A stretch of 64,000 nt of DNA from Manduca sexta (taxonomy: Eukaryota; Arthropoda; Insecta; Lepidoptera; Sphingidae). Under the pieces are notes generated by a model that saw nothing but the letters and a program-made list of their open reading frames with translations, was not told the origin of the DNA and ran no database searches. The position numbers were made by a program, and so were the translations under genes. Each line of letters begins with the position of its first letter. Within the stretch, counting starts at the first letter, position 1. Positions 44,437-56,250 of the stretch are shown piece by piece. The stretch is from assembly GCF_014839805.1 (NCBI RefSeq), contig NC_051138.1, positions 6,136,983-6,200,982 on the forward strand. Direction: 5' to 3'.

Positions 44437-47400
44437 CGTTTGTGGGTTGCCCTCAGCATGGTTGCTTAATTTTTGCACCCAAAAGTCCGGTGTGTTTGTA
44501 TAAGTCGGCCTTTGCCAGGTTAACAAACGTACGGTCATGTTAAAAAAATACTCCAGAGACTATATCAATAGTTCTATTTATTCCTGTATTCAAAATAAAT
44601 CTAATCACTCCGAAACATTTCCTTGCTTAATACTTTAATACTTTAATTATGAAATTGAGTTCATCGGGCGCAGACGGCAGGGTATGGCAATCTTAATTAC
44701 GTTGTCTTAATAATATAGAAGATAACACAATTATAGGAAACCCTTATTGTACTCTTGAAAAGGCGGTTTTCATAATAATGGCAAAGGTTATCGCTGTGCA
44801 ACCGTAACTTAAAGGGAGTACGTATTTCGCTATGTTAAGCGTAAATACAGGTTTCTCGAGATTATTGAGAGCTGATTTTTGTGAGTAAAAAAACATTATA
44901 ATTTCGTTTTTGCAAATGTTAGAGATTGAAATAAAAGTATAAAATTTTACACAAATACCATCTAAAATATTGTTGCCTAACCTGAAAATCTAACCAAAGA
45001 TCGATACATACTGGTAAAATGTACTATTTGAACATTTAAAAACTGTGAAGTTATTGATTTCTCGGGATAAAAGGAGTTTATAATATCGCATTCAAAGATT
45101 GATAATGCCTTTGACCAATATATTTGATCAGTTGATTTTAAAAGTTTAAAAAACGGCGATATATACACACATCTACACATATACACTTATAATATCTCAT
45201 ATTGAATGTATAACCTTTTAACTTAAATTCAGGTAGGTGTCCTGCCGATATCGCGTATCGTTTTACTGCCGAACACCGCCCGTGTCACATAAAATATTAC
45301 TGTAATCGAAATTATATCGAACGCGTTAATTTACTGCGTTGTCGATAAGATTATGTAGATTAAGCTTATGGTGGCTTCAATAACGAACGTAATAAGACTA
45401 ACATTCACGGTTCAGGCATTTTCATTGCTTTGTTTAATTGGGTATTTAGGTATTTTTTATGTTGTTCTATATTTTATTTTTAGGTACACGGTGGCATGGA
45501 TGTAAATTAAAGTAATTAATTATGGACATTAAAACATGTGTCATACTAAAAATAATAACATAACTGCAGTAATTAATATCAAGGGATCAACGTGCCCATT
45601 TGCGAGCTAATCCAATAAAAACCTTTACGTAGCTCAAAAAGTAGAACAAAAATCCATTAGATACAATGATCTGTTCCACCCCGTTAAACACTATATAATA
45701 AAATTGCAAGATATAATAAAAAGGAGATTCATTTAAACCGACCGCTACGTACAACCGCATCATGAAATTTAAAAATGGAATAATCGCAATATCAAACGGT
45801 CAGCAATGCGGGAGTGACGGGAAGTACAGCGCAATCCCCGCTGCGGCGCCGCGCCGGTACGCAATTAGACTCGCAATCAAGATCGCCTACGATAATCCTA
45901 TAAACGTACCCATTCCCAGAGAGGGCGCTGTCATAATCGTTTTTCCGTTTTAATCTTACCGTAGGTATTGTACTGACCCTGCAGGGGATTTTATTATTGT
46001 ATTTAGTTCACTTTACGTGTATTTTTACGATATAGGGCTATAAACGTGGATTGTTTATTAATAAGTACTGAGACTGATTTTTAAAGGTTCATTTTAATTA
46101 ATCTAATAGCTGGGGCAACGTGTCAAAGAATGTGTATATAAGTATTATATAACAAGCAAAGTTCGCGGGGTAAGCAGAGTTCTGACCGGCAGTAACTTTG
46201 CACGGAGCTTTTGACCAAAATTCACAAATTTAGGTTGTTAGCGAAGTTTGCTTGGTTAGGGGTAGTGTTTATAATATTGCATAACGTAGTGTCCAGTGTC
46301 AACGCTGTCTGTCTAGAGAATATTAAAATATTCATATTATAAATGCAGTAATTGGTAATATAGATTCGATTGAATTTTCCCACATTAATTAATGTATAAA
46401 AATAGGCACTTCATCTTTAAAAGATCGCTAAGTAAAGATCTGAAGACTGGCTAGTTTAAGTGTAGGTATTTCTATAGCTATCTAAGTACAAAGAATATCT
46501 ATTATGAGAATAAAATAAAGACTAATATTCTTTATACTTAAGCACGTTAACAAAAAAGTAATGTATTTTTTCAAATGATATGTTACTTAATTGTGCAGAC
46601 TTACCCAAAATTGCAACAACTGTATAGCCAGTTCTAATGCAAACATTCTGAATATTAACCACCTAAGTATCCAAACTATGTGCTGTGTTGCAGGTAGATA
46701 AGCACTGAGTGTACAGTTTCTTGTCTACATAACTTTGCGAGATTAATAAAACTTATTGTTGTAAAGTGAAACAGCGTTCCAACTTCTGTACAGCAAAATA
46801 GGTTTCAATTATAAAATTTTATCTTATTAGTTCTTGAAATGTAATTGGAAATTACAAATGCAATATAAGTTCTAAATAGGACGTGACTTGTATAATATGG
46901 GGCAACAGATTGTGAATACTAATTTTATCTCCTAAAATAACACTTAGAGAAACGTAAAGATGGTTGAGTACTAAGCCACCATATGCTATGAATGGTATTA
47001 GCACTCGTTTCTATAATAGAAGTGGTTTCTTAGGTCCTGTTATTATTTGAAAAGGTTATGAAATAAAACCAATCATACAAGTATATATCGACGGTTGTAT
47101 GGCTAAATGAGTTAAATGACACTTTTTCGTTTTTTTTAACTAGGTTAAAAAAACATAGACAATTTTTTTCCCCTTTATTGTAAGAACCGGGTTCTTAGCA
47201 GTAAATTACAATCTAGTCAAAAGACTAATAAGCAATACAATTCTAACTTAATTTTCTAGGTTATTAAATTTACTACATCTAAGAATAATGTACTAGGCAC
47301 TTTTAGAGACTGGTAAAGAAAAAAAAATGTGAACATTGAGGCACCTCAAGCTACTCGATAGAAGTGTCGCAAAAAATGTCGCTTAAGTTAATTAGCCTTT

Positions 47401-48224
47401 CAACCGTCGATATGTACTCGCCTTTAGGCCGCCGCACAAAACTTCAACATAGAGATAATTATGTAGTAACGTCATTATAGATAAGGGTTGGGCGGTGTAA
47501 TCACGGCGCATATTCGTACAAGGGGCCCATGAAACCCGTACGTCTAATAAGGGAGCGGTAATGATAAACGTCGGAGGTCGACATAAAAATCAGGTACTAG
47601 AACATCTAATTGAAATCCCCTTCCCGTTTTATGGTACCGTTTCTTTATAGCCCCTTGAACTCAAACTTTCTTTTTCGTGAATGATACTTCGGTATCTAAT
47701 AAGTATTTTATAACGAGCCGATGTTATTTCAACGCTCCGAGATTATTGGCTGAATATAAGGTTGTGAGGGCAGCTTGTTTATTTTCTTCCTTAGCGTGTA
47801 TTTCGTACAGAAAGGCTTCAGCTTATCGCCAACGGGCAGCCGCTAGCCGGCTTCAAACGAGCCGGCCACCTCGCGCCCCTATTCTGGATATAAATCATGG
47901 GAAACACACATTTCCTTTCCGCAAAATGCTCAAGGCAAAATCTATTTTCTTTGAGTGGAACATTATTGGTAAATAAAATGCGCTAGTGTGGATATCGTGA
48001 TATGTTATATGAATCATTTGATTTCAACTTTAATTATAAGTACTTTAGATAATTTTTTTTTTGTTTTCGCGGAGAAAGTGCCTTATGACTACCGCCCAGC
48101 CTTCGCCTTCCTTATCAGAAGCCCCTGCGCACCGAAGGCCCATATTAGTTGTTTTTTACGGCAGGCAGGAGATACCGTGGTGGAATTCTCCAAACGCCCC
48201 AATCCACAGGGCGGAACTTTAGAT
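44437..48224. other. non-genic stretch
   Basis: No gene was recognised. Open frames at 45762-45953 and 47677-47976 have no motif. The end, about 48080-48224, is GC-richer ('ggtggaattctccaaacgcc') and resembles the 3' end of a retroelement running into the telomere-type repeats, but I cannot assign it. Confidence 0.45.
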
Positions 48225-48244
48225 AACCTAACCTAACCTAACCT
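48225..48244. repeat. interstitial telomere-type repeat (AACCT)4
   Basis: Four perfect tandem copies of AACCT, the complement of the insect telomere unit TTAGG. It is either an internal telomeric scar or the 3' tail of the retroelement-like sequence just upstream. Confidence 0.8.
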
Positions 48245-48317
48245 GTATTTTATTAACGAACATGCTATCGTATTACAACATGTAAGTAATGACGTCACCT
48301 CTGGGTGACGCCAATCA

Positions 48318-48768
48318 AATCTCGATCTCCCCTTACCCCCCCCCCCCCCGCCCGAGGCAATTCTTGTGCGCTCGGTCTTCACACCGAATGCACGCCCATG
48401 CACGGGGGGACATTATGTCGCGGACCTAGGCACACTATAGGTGATGCCTACACCCCCATGGTTGCAAGTTCACATGGGGGGTCTGACAGGGACTCGCAGA
48501 ACAGTTCGCCTCCCTTCCCTTCCACCCATCCTAGTAACTCCTACTCCTTTCTCTTCTCTTCCCTTCCTCTATCCCCTCCCTTTTTCCTCCCGGGCCCTAA
48601 GTTCGTTTAGCTGGAGGCTACCGAGCCTCCAGTGTTAGCGGTAGGGCCCACAAACTCATCATGGGGCTGCCGTGGTTGCTAAGCCGGGGGATCGCTTGTA
48701 CACCGTTAGCAGGGTACCCCCGGTGATAACCACGGCAGATCCCCACAAAAAAAAAATCGAATCTCGAT
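48318..48768 (+). mobile_element. LINE-mobilised repeat L with 3' hairpin, copy 1
   Basis: Flanked by a 9-bp target-site duplication AATCTCGAT (48318-48326 and 48760-48768) and ending in a poly-A tail, so it was inserted by target-primed reverse transcription. It has a C14 tract (48336-48349) and a long pyrimidine-rich zone (about 48500-48590). The 3' end contains a strong hairpin: CTGCCGTGGTT near 48667 pairs with AACCACGGCAG near 48738, and an inner GCCGGGGG pairs with TACCCCCGG. The open frame at 48305-48610 is low complexity and not a gene. Confidence 0.85.
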
Positions 48769-50106
48769 ATGATTGTGTTGTCAATCATGGTGAATTGTGA
48801 ATGTGGAAATGGTTCAAAATAACACTATGATTTTGCGTTAAATTGCTAATAGTAATAGCTTTAAATCATAAATTTATAATGTAGGAAATATTTCGGACGT
48901 AAATAATAATGTGAAAATATTAATTGCAATTTATATTTGTGACAAACACATATTGAAATAAAAAAATTATAGTCCATATTTACGCCAAATGCCTTATAAC
49001 AGCGTTAGGTACAAAACAAGCCCGTTAAGTTTTGCTCAAGTTTACCTCGGTGGATATTCTCTGAACTGAATCGCACAGCGTAGAATACAGCGGAGTATTA
49101 AGCTCGCTGAGTTTGTTTCGCATGATTTTCCCTGTAAGGTCTGCATATGAAATCGTAGGTATTAAAAATTTTACTTAAAATACGATCTGTGGTACTATTT
49201 CGTTAATGCTATAAGTAAAGCTCACTCAAATGAATAATTGGTATCTATTGTATAGTATACTATCATGGCCCAATATAATAAGATACGTAATTTTTTTAAA
49301 AGGATTTTTTTATAAAGACTCTTTTGCTTATGTATTGAAGATTTTTTCAACTTTTTTATATACATATTTTAATATTAATTGCAATAACTTAGCACTGGTA
49401 AGTGGATTTGAATGTTACAGCCTTTGCCTACGCGAAAAATATAACAACGTTTCGCATAAAGCATTGTTATGTGCTATAATTATTATACTCATTAAACAAG
49501 TTAGTTTTTACTTAAATCCTTTTCAAACAAAATAAATTCGGCCGTTTAATAGCTGAATGAGTGTTGATTAGCCTATTGATGGCAAACTAATTTATTGTAT
49601 TTAAAATAAACTTTTCTTTTTAAAACTGCATTTAGTGCCAATAATATAATATATACTGTTTTCTTTCTTCTTTTTATTATTGCATAACCGCACATTTGCG
49701 AAATCCAGCTGTTTATAGAACGATACAAAACTTATTACGAAGTGAATTCATATTATTAAATTCTATAGAAATTGTTACTATTTTGCTGGAAAGGAATGAA
49801 TTACTTTCTTGAAGAACTCTGTCGCAGTCAAAGTTTAACGAGTTTTGAGGATTTTAACTAAACCTTAAGTAAAACTTAACTGTAAGAACATTAGCGCTTT
49901 CAACAGTTACTTTTGAAGGATTTCGTAATATAATAATTTAACTTTAATGAGTTTTTCGGACAGATTAATGCGACTATTTGAAATAATGGCATCGTTTATT
50001 TGTATATTTGTTGTTTTTAGGTGATGCGCAGACGTTGTCAACATGTTGCCGAGAAAAACGAAAAAAGATAATTATATCACTACAATAGAATCAACTATTA
50101 TTGAAG
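48769..50106. other. non-genic stretch
   Basis: Nothing was recognised. Confidence 0.5.
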
Positions 50107-50296
50107 TTAAGGCGATACCTCAAGGTCCATTTTCATACATTTTGTTTCGGCTTTAATCTGGGTAACTAAACAAGTATTGGCAAGTAAAGAATTTAAATTC
50201 ACGTCTAGTTAGTGATTAGTTCCCGCAGTTGAAAGAAAAATGTAAAAATAATTAATAATCATGGATATTTCTGCCTTTAAAATTTCGTCATATTAA
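50107..50296 (+). mobile_element. TTAA-bounded 190-bp element M, copy 1
   Basis: The sequence from TTAA 50107-50110 to TTAA 50293-50296 is nearly identical, inverted, to 60395-60584, which is also exactly 190 bp between TTAA ends. TTAA is the piggyBac-type target. No clear terminal inverted repeat, so the superfamily is uncertain. Confidence 0.75.
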
Positions 50297-50783
50297 TTTT
50301 TTTTATTTTACGTTCCAGTTAGTTTCTATGGATAATGAACATCTGACGGAATTAGGTTCTTCATCCTCAAATGGTCGTTTTGAGTGTTAACGTCGATTAT
50401 GACCGAAAGAAATTGAGCTTAATATGTAATAATCATGTTATAATATGTAATAATCATGTTATGGCGCTTAATAATAATAAATACAGTCTAATAATCCCTA
50501 ACCGCCGGTAGTTTGGGTCTTGAGCCTCATAAACGCAGAGTAATATATTTTTTAAAATGTTATATGTATTTACTTTTTTAGGATAACAAAGTAAAATAAA
50601 AAAATAATTAAGTAATTTAAATAGAGATTAATATAGTTTAATATATAAATTGACTTATAAACGACTAAAGGACTTGTTTCGAGATACTGTATACGTTTCG
50701 TGTCCGAAAGCGATTGATTGTTATGAATCAACGAATTAAACAATTCAAAGAATTTTAGCCACTCTTTTATTTCCCCGGAAAAC

Positions 50784-50826
50784 GATGGTAAGTTAATTTT
50801 AGGTAACTTAAAATTAACTTACCATC
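50784..50826. repeat. 18-bp inverted repeat at the SINE / gag junction
   Basis: Arm 50784-50801 (gatggtaagttaatttta) is the exact reverse complement of 50809-50826, with a 7-nt spacer. One arm is gag coding sequence (the LPKINLPS region). The other abuts the SINE head, so it looks like an inverted duplication made during the insertion or its repair. Confidence 0.85.
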
Positions 50827-51155
50827 ATAGCGGCGATAGCCTAGTTGGGTGTGAAACGGACTGTCGAGACGAATGTCCGCAGGTTCAAATCCCAAGGGCA
50901 CACACCTCTGACTTTTCTAAAAAAAAAAATGATGTGTGTATTCTTTGTGAATTTATCGTTCGCTTTAACGGTGAAGGAAAACATCGTGAGGAAACCTGCA
51001 CATCTGAGAAGTTCTCTATAGGAATTTCGAAGGTGTGTGAAGTCTACCAATCCGCACTAGGCCAGCGTGGTGGACTAAGGCCTAATCCCTCTCAGTAGTA
51101 GAGGAGGCCCGTGCTCAGCAGTGGGCAAGTATATAATACAGGGCTGCTATTATTA
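50827..51155 (+). mobile_element. tRNA-derived SINE, family A, inserted in BEL/Pao gag
   Basis: The tRNA-like head has an A box TAGCCTAGTTGGG (50837-50849) and a B box GGTTCAAATCC (50882-50892), both good pol III matches. The body matches 7779-8084 and ends near 'cagggctgctattatta'. It lies inside the gag relic and so is younger than it. Confidence 0.88.
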
Positions 51156-51444
51156 TTATATAACGTCTGTTGTTGACGAACAATTCGACTTCTTATCGCA
51201 CGGTTTATGATTAGATTCGGAAAATAATTTTCGATGGATTGCCAAAATCTCAAAATGAATATTGTCGAACTCGTTACGTACTTCATCCTCGTGTTCGGAA
51301 TCATCCTCATCGATAACACATAAAATGTCCGAATGAGGACTTTCAAAACTTTCAATTAATTTCGGTAACGCGGAAAATTTAATACTAAACAAATCTAAGG
51401 ATGACTCATCATCCGTTGCTAATTTAGCAACTTCGAGAAGTTTC

Positions 51445-53068
51445 TTTCAACGATTTAAGGGCAGAGGGCGCTTGCGGCGAAGCACAGGCAACTCCTGAAT
51501 ATGTGGGCGATCTATACTCGCCGACTTAGTTACACGCCCTTTAGGTTTCCAAACGCGTACCGTACGATACGACATCTTAAACGATTATTAAATCGAATAA
51601 ACCAAATGTTAAACTTAATAAATTTATACTCACAGCCTACCCCGTTACGGATGGAAGCGTTATACGCGATAAATATGCCTAAACAACACCGGATAGTACA
51701 ACGCACGAGTTCGAATAGTAGGCACAGCTGATTAGTGAACGAATGAACGTATAAGTAGGTATGTAATAACTAATGACTACGCAACGAAATGAAAATTAAA
51801 TAAGTATATAATACAATAATTATATATCTACGAAAAGTTGTCACAACTCAACTTACTTGTCGCGAGAAATAGTACTATACGAATTAGTTAAAACAACAGT
51901 AGGAGTGACCGAATGGCTTACGTATGTATGTATACACGACAGTAACGAAAGTATATAAATGTACTTTGCCGCTTATATTGATTTAGGTAGATACCTAACT
52001 GTGTATGTTTTAATAAATAGACGTCGCTACTCGCTAGAATGAATACGGATGAACGACACCTCTTGTATTAAAACGGATACCGAATTGAATCTGCGTGCAG
52101 GCCGGTCTGTATGTGCTAATAATTATTATGAATAAGTGAAAATGTGAGAGGATCGAAACGCGACGAAACACTAACGAATTTAAAATGAATAGATGTATCG
52201 ACGGTAACGAGACGAGAAAATCACAATTAACACTAACTTATATAATTATAACACATCGGCTTATAGTACGAGAACGCTTTTGAATATTATGTATTTACTA
52301 TTTAAATACATAACCGGCAAATATACGTCAGCGCAACTTAAACTGCAAAATGGCGGATATTATTCGAAATACGATTTAATTGTTTGCATCGGGAAAAGTA
52401 TTATACACTGATTAACTGTCACAACGAAATAGCCACTCACACAAATAATAATAATTATTATTAGAATAAACTACGTATATCGTTGGCGATTTACGACAAA
52501 TAGGCACTACGAAGTATGCGCGCCGCTATAAGTACCTGTACATGTTACCTAAATCGCATGGAAATGAATGTTATTACAGAAATCAATTGTAAACACAACA
52601 AAATTTAAGGTTTTAAGTATGCAAATAATCATATGCCTTTACTGGAAAGTTAGATTAAACTATGTATTGAAGCGGTTAATGGCGGGTTATCGTAATGTTT
52701 CGGCTATTGGGACCAATTTATCGAAATAACTCAAACTAATTGAATGAAATAGCGGCCCAATTATAATTGTTATTCCCGGGTTTCGGCACCAAAATATGTA
52801 TCGTGATGATACATAGGGACATAAACGTATGTTCGCGTGACGATGGAAATGCGTGCAAGTACTCACATCTGCCACTGCCACACGACGTCAGGAAACCTGC
52901 CTTGGTATGCTGTTGCACTCCGTCACGTTTGTAAGGACACCACACACAGTTAGTACACACAATGTAAGGATTATGGGTCCTGGGACATCTATACTTCCAC
53001 AGTTATTGCATTAATTCTGAAGCGCGCCGGGGAACGTGCCGCCATCGATGCACCGAACTTTCGTTACT
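51445..53068. other. stretch upstream of the BEL relic, otherwise unassigned
   Basis: It could include leader or LTR of the BEL/Pao element, since the relic reads on the minus strand and this is its 5' side. I cannot define LTR ends or a second LTR copy. No gene was recognised. Confidence 0.4.
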
Positions 53069-53500
53069 GGCGTCATCTAATGTTGAGTAGGACATACAAG
53101 AGGTGGTACATTTGTCCGGGACATGACGTCAAAATGTAAGAGTGGCTCAAAATTATATATTGTACTACTTCAAATTTTATGTCGCGGCAGTCGCGTTACT
53201 TATTCTCCGTCTCTGGTAAACTGTAGGACGAAGACAATGAGGTAGAGAACCGCATGCTACAAATTGCAATAGGACGTTATTTTACAATGGACATTACATT
53301 ACGGCGTTTCGAGTCGCGAGCGAGAGGGAAATATTTTGAGGGTTAACATTACAAAATACTGTAAGATACGCATTGAAGCACCGAGCCTCACTACGCCTCG
53401 CCTCATTTGAAGTAGGACGTTGTACCGGCTCAATGCTAAAAAGAGGCTACTCTTACAAACTCTTTTTTATGTCATGTCCTACCCAACTCTAGCGTCATCC
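53069..53500. mobile_element. MITE candidate with imperfect inverted ends
   Basis: The left end 'ctaatgttgagtaggacat' pairs with the inverted right end (rc 'ctagagttgggtaggacatg'). A second internal block 'gacatgacgtc...gtaagagtggctc' pairs again with the right end, so the left side carries a duplication of the terminal motif. Non-coding. Confidence 0.6.
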
Positions 53501-54280
53501 GCTGGATGGCGCGGGCGTGTGGCCTCCCGTTGGCCAGCGGTATTGGTCGATTTAGTTGGCGGCAAATGCGTGCGAATTTGAATACCTTTCGCTCTCACAC
53601 ACATACCACCATCACGCGAATTAGTTTATTATTATAAACAACGGTTACGAAACAGGACTAGTATTATCGGTTGAAATATCAGTTTTTATTAAAAAATGCA
53701 TACCGAACTTTTCATTTAGCCATTCTTAATATTAGAAGAATATTATTGGACATTACGGTATCGAAATATTTATGACTATAATTTTTCAACGACCTTTCTA
53801 ATTTCGAAACGCAATAAGCATAAGTGCTTAAACTAATATCTATTATATATTTGTCATACAGGTTCGACTTTAATCATCATCTGCTTGCCTCCAGCGACTC
53901 CTTGCGACCTTAGCCAGGTCGTCAGTCCATCTTGTAGGTGTCGACTTTAATATTAAATACTAGCTTTTGCCCGCGGCTCCGCCCGCGTTATAAAGTTTTT
54001 CAGGCTAAAGTTTTCCGTTATAAAAGTAGTAGTTTCCCGGGAGCCTCTCAAACTGTCTCCATACCAAATTTTATCTTAATACGTTGAGTAGTTTTTGAGT
54101 TTAACACGTTCAGGCAGACAGATGCAGCGGGGGACTTTTGTTTTATAATATATTTTTTAGAACTTTTTAAGAGGAATAATCCCGTCATACATCATTGTTG
54201 CATAACTTTAACCGTTTACGCAGCGCACGCAACGGAAGCTCTCAAAACTAATAATTTTTCCCCGTTTTTGCAACATGTTT

Positions 54281-55019
54281 CATTACTACTCCGCTCCGAT
54301 TGGTCATAGCGTGATGATATATAGCCTATAGCACTCCAGGAACAAAGGGCTATCCAACACAAAAAGATTGTTTCAGTTCAAACACGGTAGTTCCTGAGAT
54401 TAGCCATTACTGCTCCGCTCCTATTAGTCATAGCGTGATGATATATAGCCTATAGCACTCCAGGAACAAAGTGCTATCCAACACAAAAATATTTTTTCAG
54501 TTCGATCTGATAGTTCCTGAGATTAGCCATTACTGCTCCGCTCCTATTGGTCATAGCGTAATGATATATACCCCATAGTACTCCACCAACAAAGAACTAT
54601 CCAACACAAAAATATTTTTTCAGTTTGAACCGGTAGTTCCTGAGATTAGCCATTACTGCTCCGCTCCTATTGGTCATAGCGTGATGATATATAGCCTATA
54701 GCACTACACTAATAAAGAGCTATCCAACACAAAAAGAATTTTTCAGTTCGAACCGGTAGTTCCTGAGATTAGTCATTACTGCTCCGCTCCTATTGGTCAT
54801 AGCGTGATGATATATAGCCTATAGCACTCCACGAACAAAGGGCTACCCAACACAAAAAGAATTTTTCAGTTTGGACCGGTAGTTCCTGAGATTAGCCATT
54901 ACTGCCCCGCTCCTATTGGGTATAGCGTGATGATATATAGCCTATAGCACTCCACGAACAAAGGGCTATCCAACGCAAAAAGAATTTTTCAATTTGGACT
55001 GGTAGTTCCTGAGATTAGC
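54281..55019 (+). repeat. tandem array of six 123-124-bp units
   Basis: Unit starts (cattact...ccgctcc) are at 54281, 54405, 54528, 54651, 54774 and 54897. Each contains 'gtgatgatatatagcctata' or a close variant, 'ctatccaacacaaaaa' and 'ggtagttcctgagatta'. Units differ by scattered substitutions, so the array is not brand new. Confidence 0.92.
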
Positions 55020-55024
55020 GCGTT

Positions 55025-55092
55025 CAAACAAACAAACAAACAAACAAACAAACAAACAAACAAACAAACAAACAAACAAACAAACAAACAAA
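55025..55092. repeat. (CAAA)17 microsatellite
   Basis: Seventeen uninterrupted CAAA units. It marks the end of the RTE-like element. Other copies have short versions ('caaacaaacaaat' near 57348). Confidence 0.95.
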
Positions 55093-55369
55093 CTCTTCAG
55101 CTTTATATAATAGTATAGATTATTTCATTTATAATATAAATAATACAAAGCTACTTTATAAAAAAAATAGCCTATATACATTTAACCTCAATAAACCTTG
55201 TTTTTAAATTATGGTTTACTGCATATTGGTCTAGACAACCTTTTTAGTCTTAAATTATACACATTAGGTATTATTATTTTAATGATGTTACTTCTTTGAT
55301 GTTTTTCAGCCGACAATTTGCGTAATGAATGTTTGTAACTCTATGCCACTTTATTAATATACTTCTTTT

Positions 55370-55590
55370 TAACCGACTTCAAAAAAAAGGAGGAGGTTAT
55401 CAATTCGACGTGAATTTTTTTTTTGTATGTTTGTTACCTCAGAACTCGCTCATTTATGAATCGATATGGAAAATTCTTTTTTTATTCGAAAGAATTTTTC
55501 TCCAGATTGGTCCCATAAATTTTATTTCAACATCGCTTCGGTAGTTTGGTTTTAAAATTAAAAAAAACTAGAATAATTATGTCGTCCAAG
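55370..55590 (+). repeat. dispersed repeat with 'accgacttcaaaaaaa' head
   Basis: Begins taaccgacttcaaaaaaaag followed by gaggaggttatcaattcgac. This start is familiar from many insect genomes as a repeat head, but I cannot assign its class here. The open frame at 55329-55544 is low complexity. Confidence 0.5.
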
Positions 55591-55631
55591 AAAACGAAAT
55601 CGCGAATTTAGCTTTCCTGTGACGTATTTAG

Positions 55632-56215
55632 TTATGTTTTTGCATTGAGTTTGGTTGACTGTACTTCTCACGTACTTATACATATAGCATAAAACCTTTT
55701 CCCCGTGTCAGGGGTGCCGTGCCTACCGGCAGAGGCGTAACATTTCATCGCGATAGTCGTAATGTGTGTGAAACATATCAGTTATGTTTTTGGGTTGGGT
55801 TTAATTGACTCTACTTCTTACATACATACATATATGTATATAGCATCACACCTTTTCCCCTTTTTAGGGGTAGGCAGAGATGTAACACCACAGCGCGATA
55901 GTTATAGTATGATCGAAATATATTAGTTGTGTTTTTACGTTAGGTTTGCTTGAATCTACTTCTTACATACATATACATAGCATCACACCCTTTCCCCTTT
56001 TCAGGGGTAGGCAGAGGTGTAACACCACAGCGCGATAGTTGTACTGTGAGCCAAATATATCAGTTGTGTTTTTGCATTAGGTTTGCTTGAATCTACTTCT
56101 TACATACATATATATATATATAGCATCACACCTTTTCCCCTTTTCAGTGGTACTCAGAGGTGTAACTCCTCAGCGCAATAGTCGTATCATGAGCGAAACA
56201 CAACTATGCCATTGA
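55632..56215 (+). repeat. four tandem units related to the 3' part of SINE family B
   Basis: Units start at about 55632, 55782, 55927 and 56064 (150, 145, 137 and about 150 bp). Each has 'ccttttccccttttcaggggt', 'ggcagaggtgtaac' and 'cagcgcgatagt' in order. The same block order occurs in the SINE at 63030-63283 when inverted ('tatgcagaggcgcaac', 'acatcacgca', 'tacatacata'). Confidence 0.82.
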
Positions 56216-56250
56216 GACGGTCTATTTTTTACTAACACAAAAAAGCAAAA

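Larger units (their letters stand above)
50660..51444 (-). pseudogene. BEL/Pao gag relic, split by a SINE
   Basis: Minus-strand frame. Upper part (51444 down to about 51156): 'IKFSALPKLIESFE' and an acidic stretch leading to 'EVRNEFDNIHFEILAI', the usual N-terminal gag pattern of BEL/Pao elements. The SINE at 50827-51150 interrupts it. Below the SINE the frame continues with 'LPKINLPSFSGEIKEWLKFF' (about 50810-50750) and 'LIHNNQSLSDTKRIQYL', the DUF1759-type gag core. It then decays near 50660. No RT or integrase remains, so this is a truncated fossil of a BEL/Pao retrotransposon. Confidence 0.8.
53959..55120 (+). mobile_element. RTE-like repeat with sixfold internal expansion
   Basis: Begins ACTAGCTTTTGCCCGCGGC and ends 'ctttatataatagtatagat', the signature of RTE-type non-LTR ends and their SINEs in moths. 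Between these lie a unique leader (53959-54280), six tandem 123-124-bp units and a (CAAA)17 microsatellite. The related copy at 57382-57890 has only one unit. No ORF. Confidence 0.78.

Noticed and set aside
47677..48236. Open frames of 99 and 82 codons before the telomere-type repeat
   Set aside because: No domain seen; the second runs into repeat-like DNA, so a host gene is not supported.
48305..48638. Pro/Ser-rich frames of 101 and 65 codons
   Set aside because: They lie inside the pyrimidine-rich mobile element L and simply translate its C- and T-rich tract.
54281..55019. CRISPR-like regular repeat array
   Set aside because: The whole 123-bp unit is repeated with no unique spacers, and the context is a eukaryotic RTE-like element.
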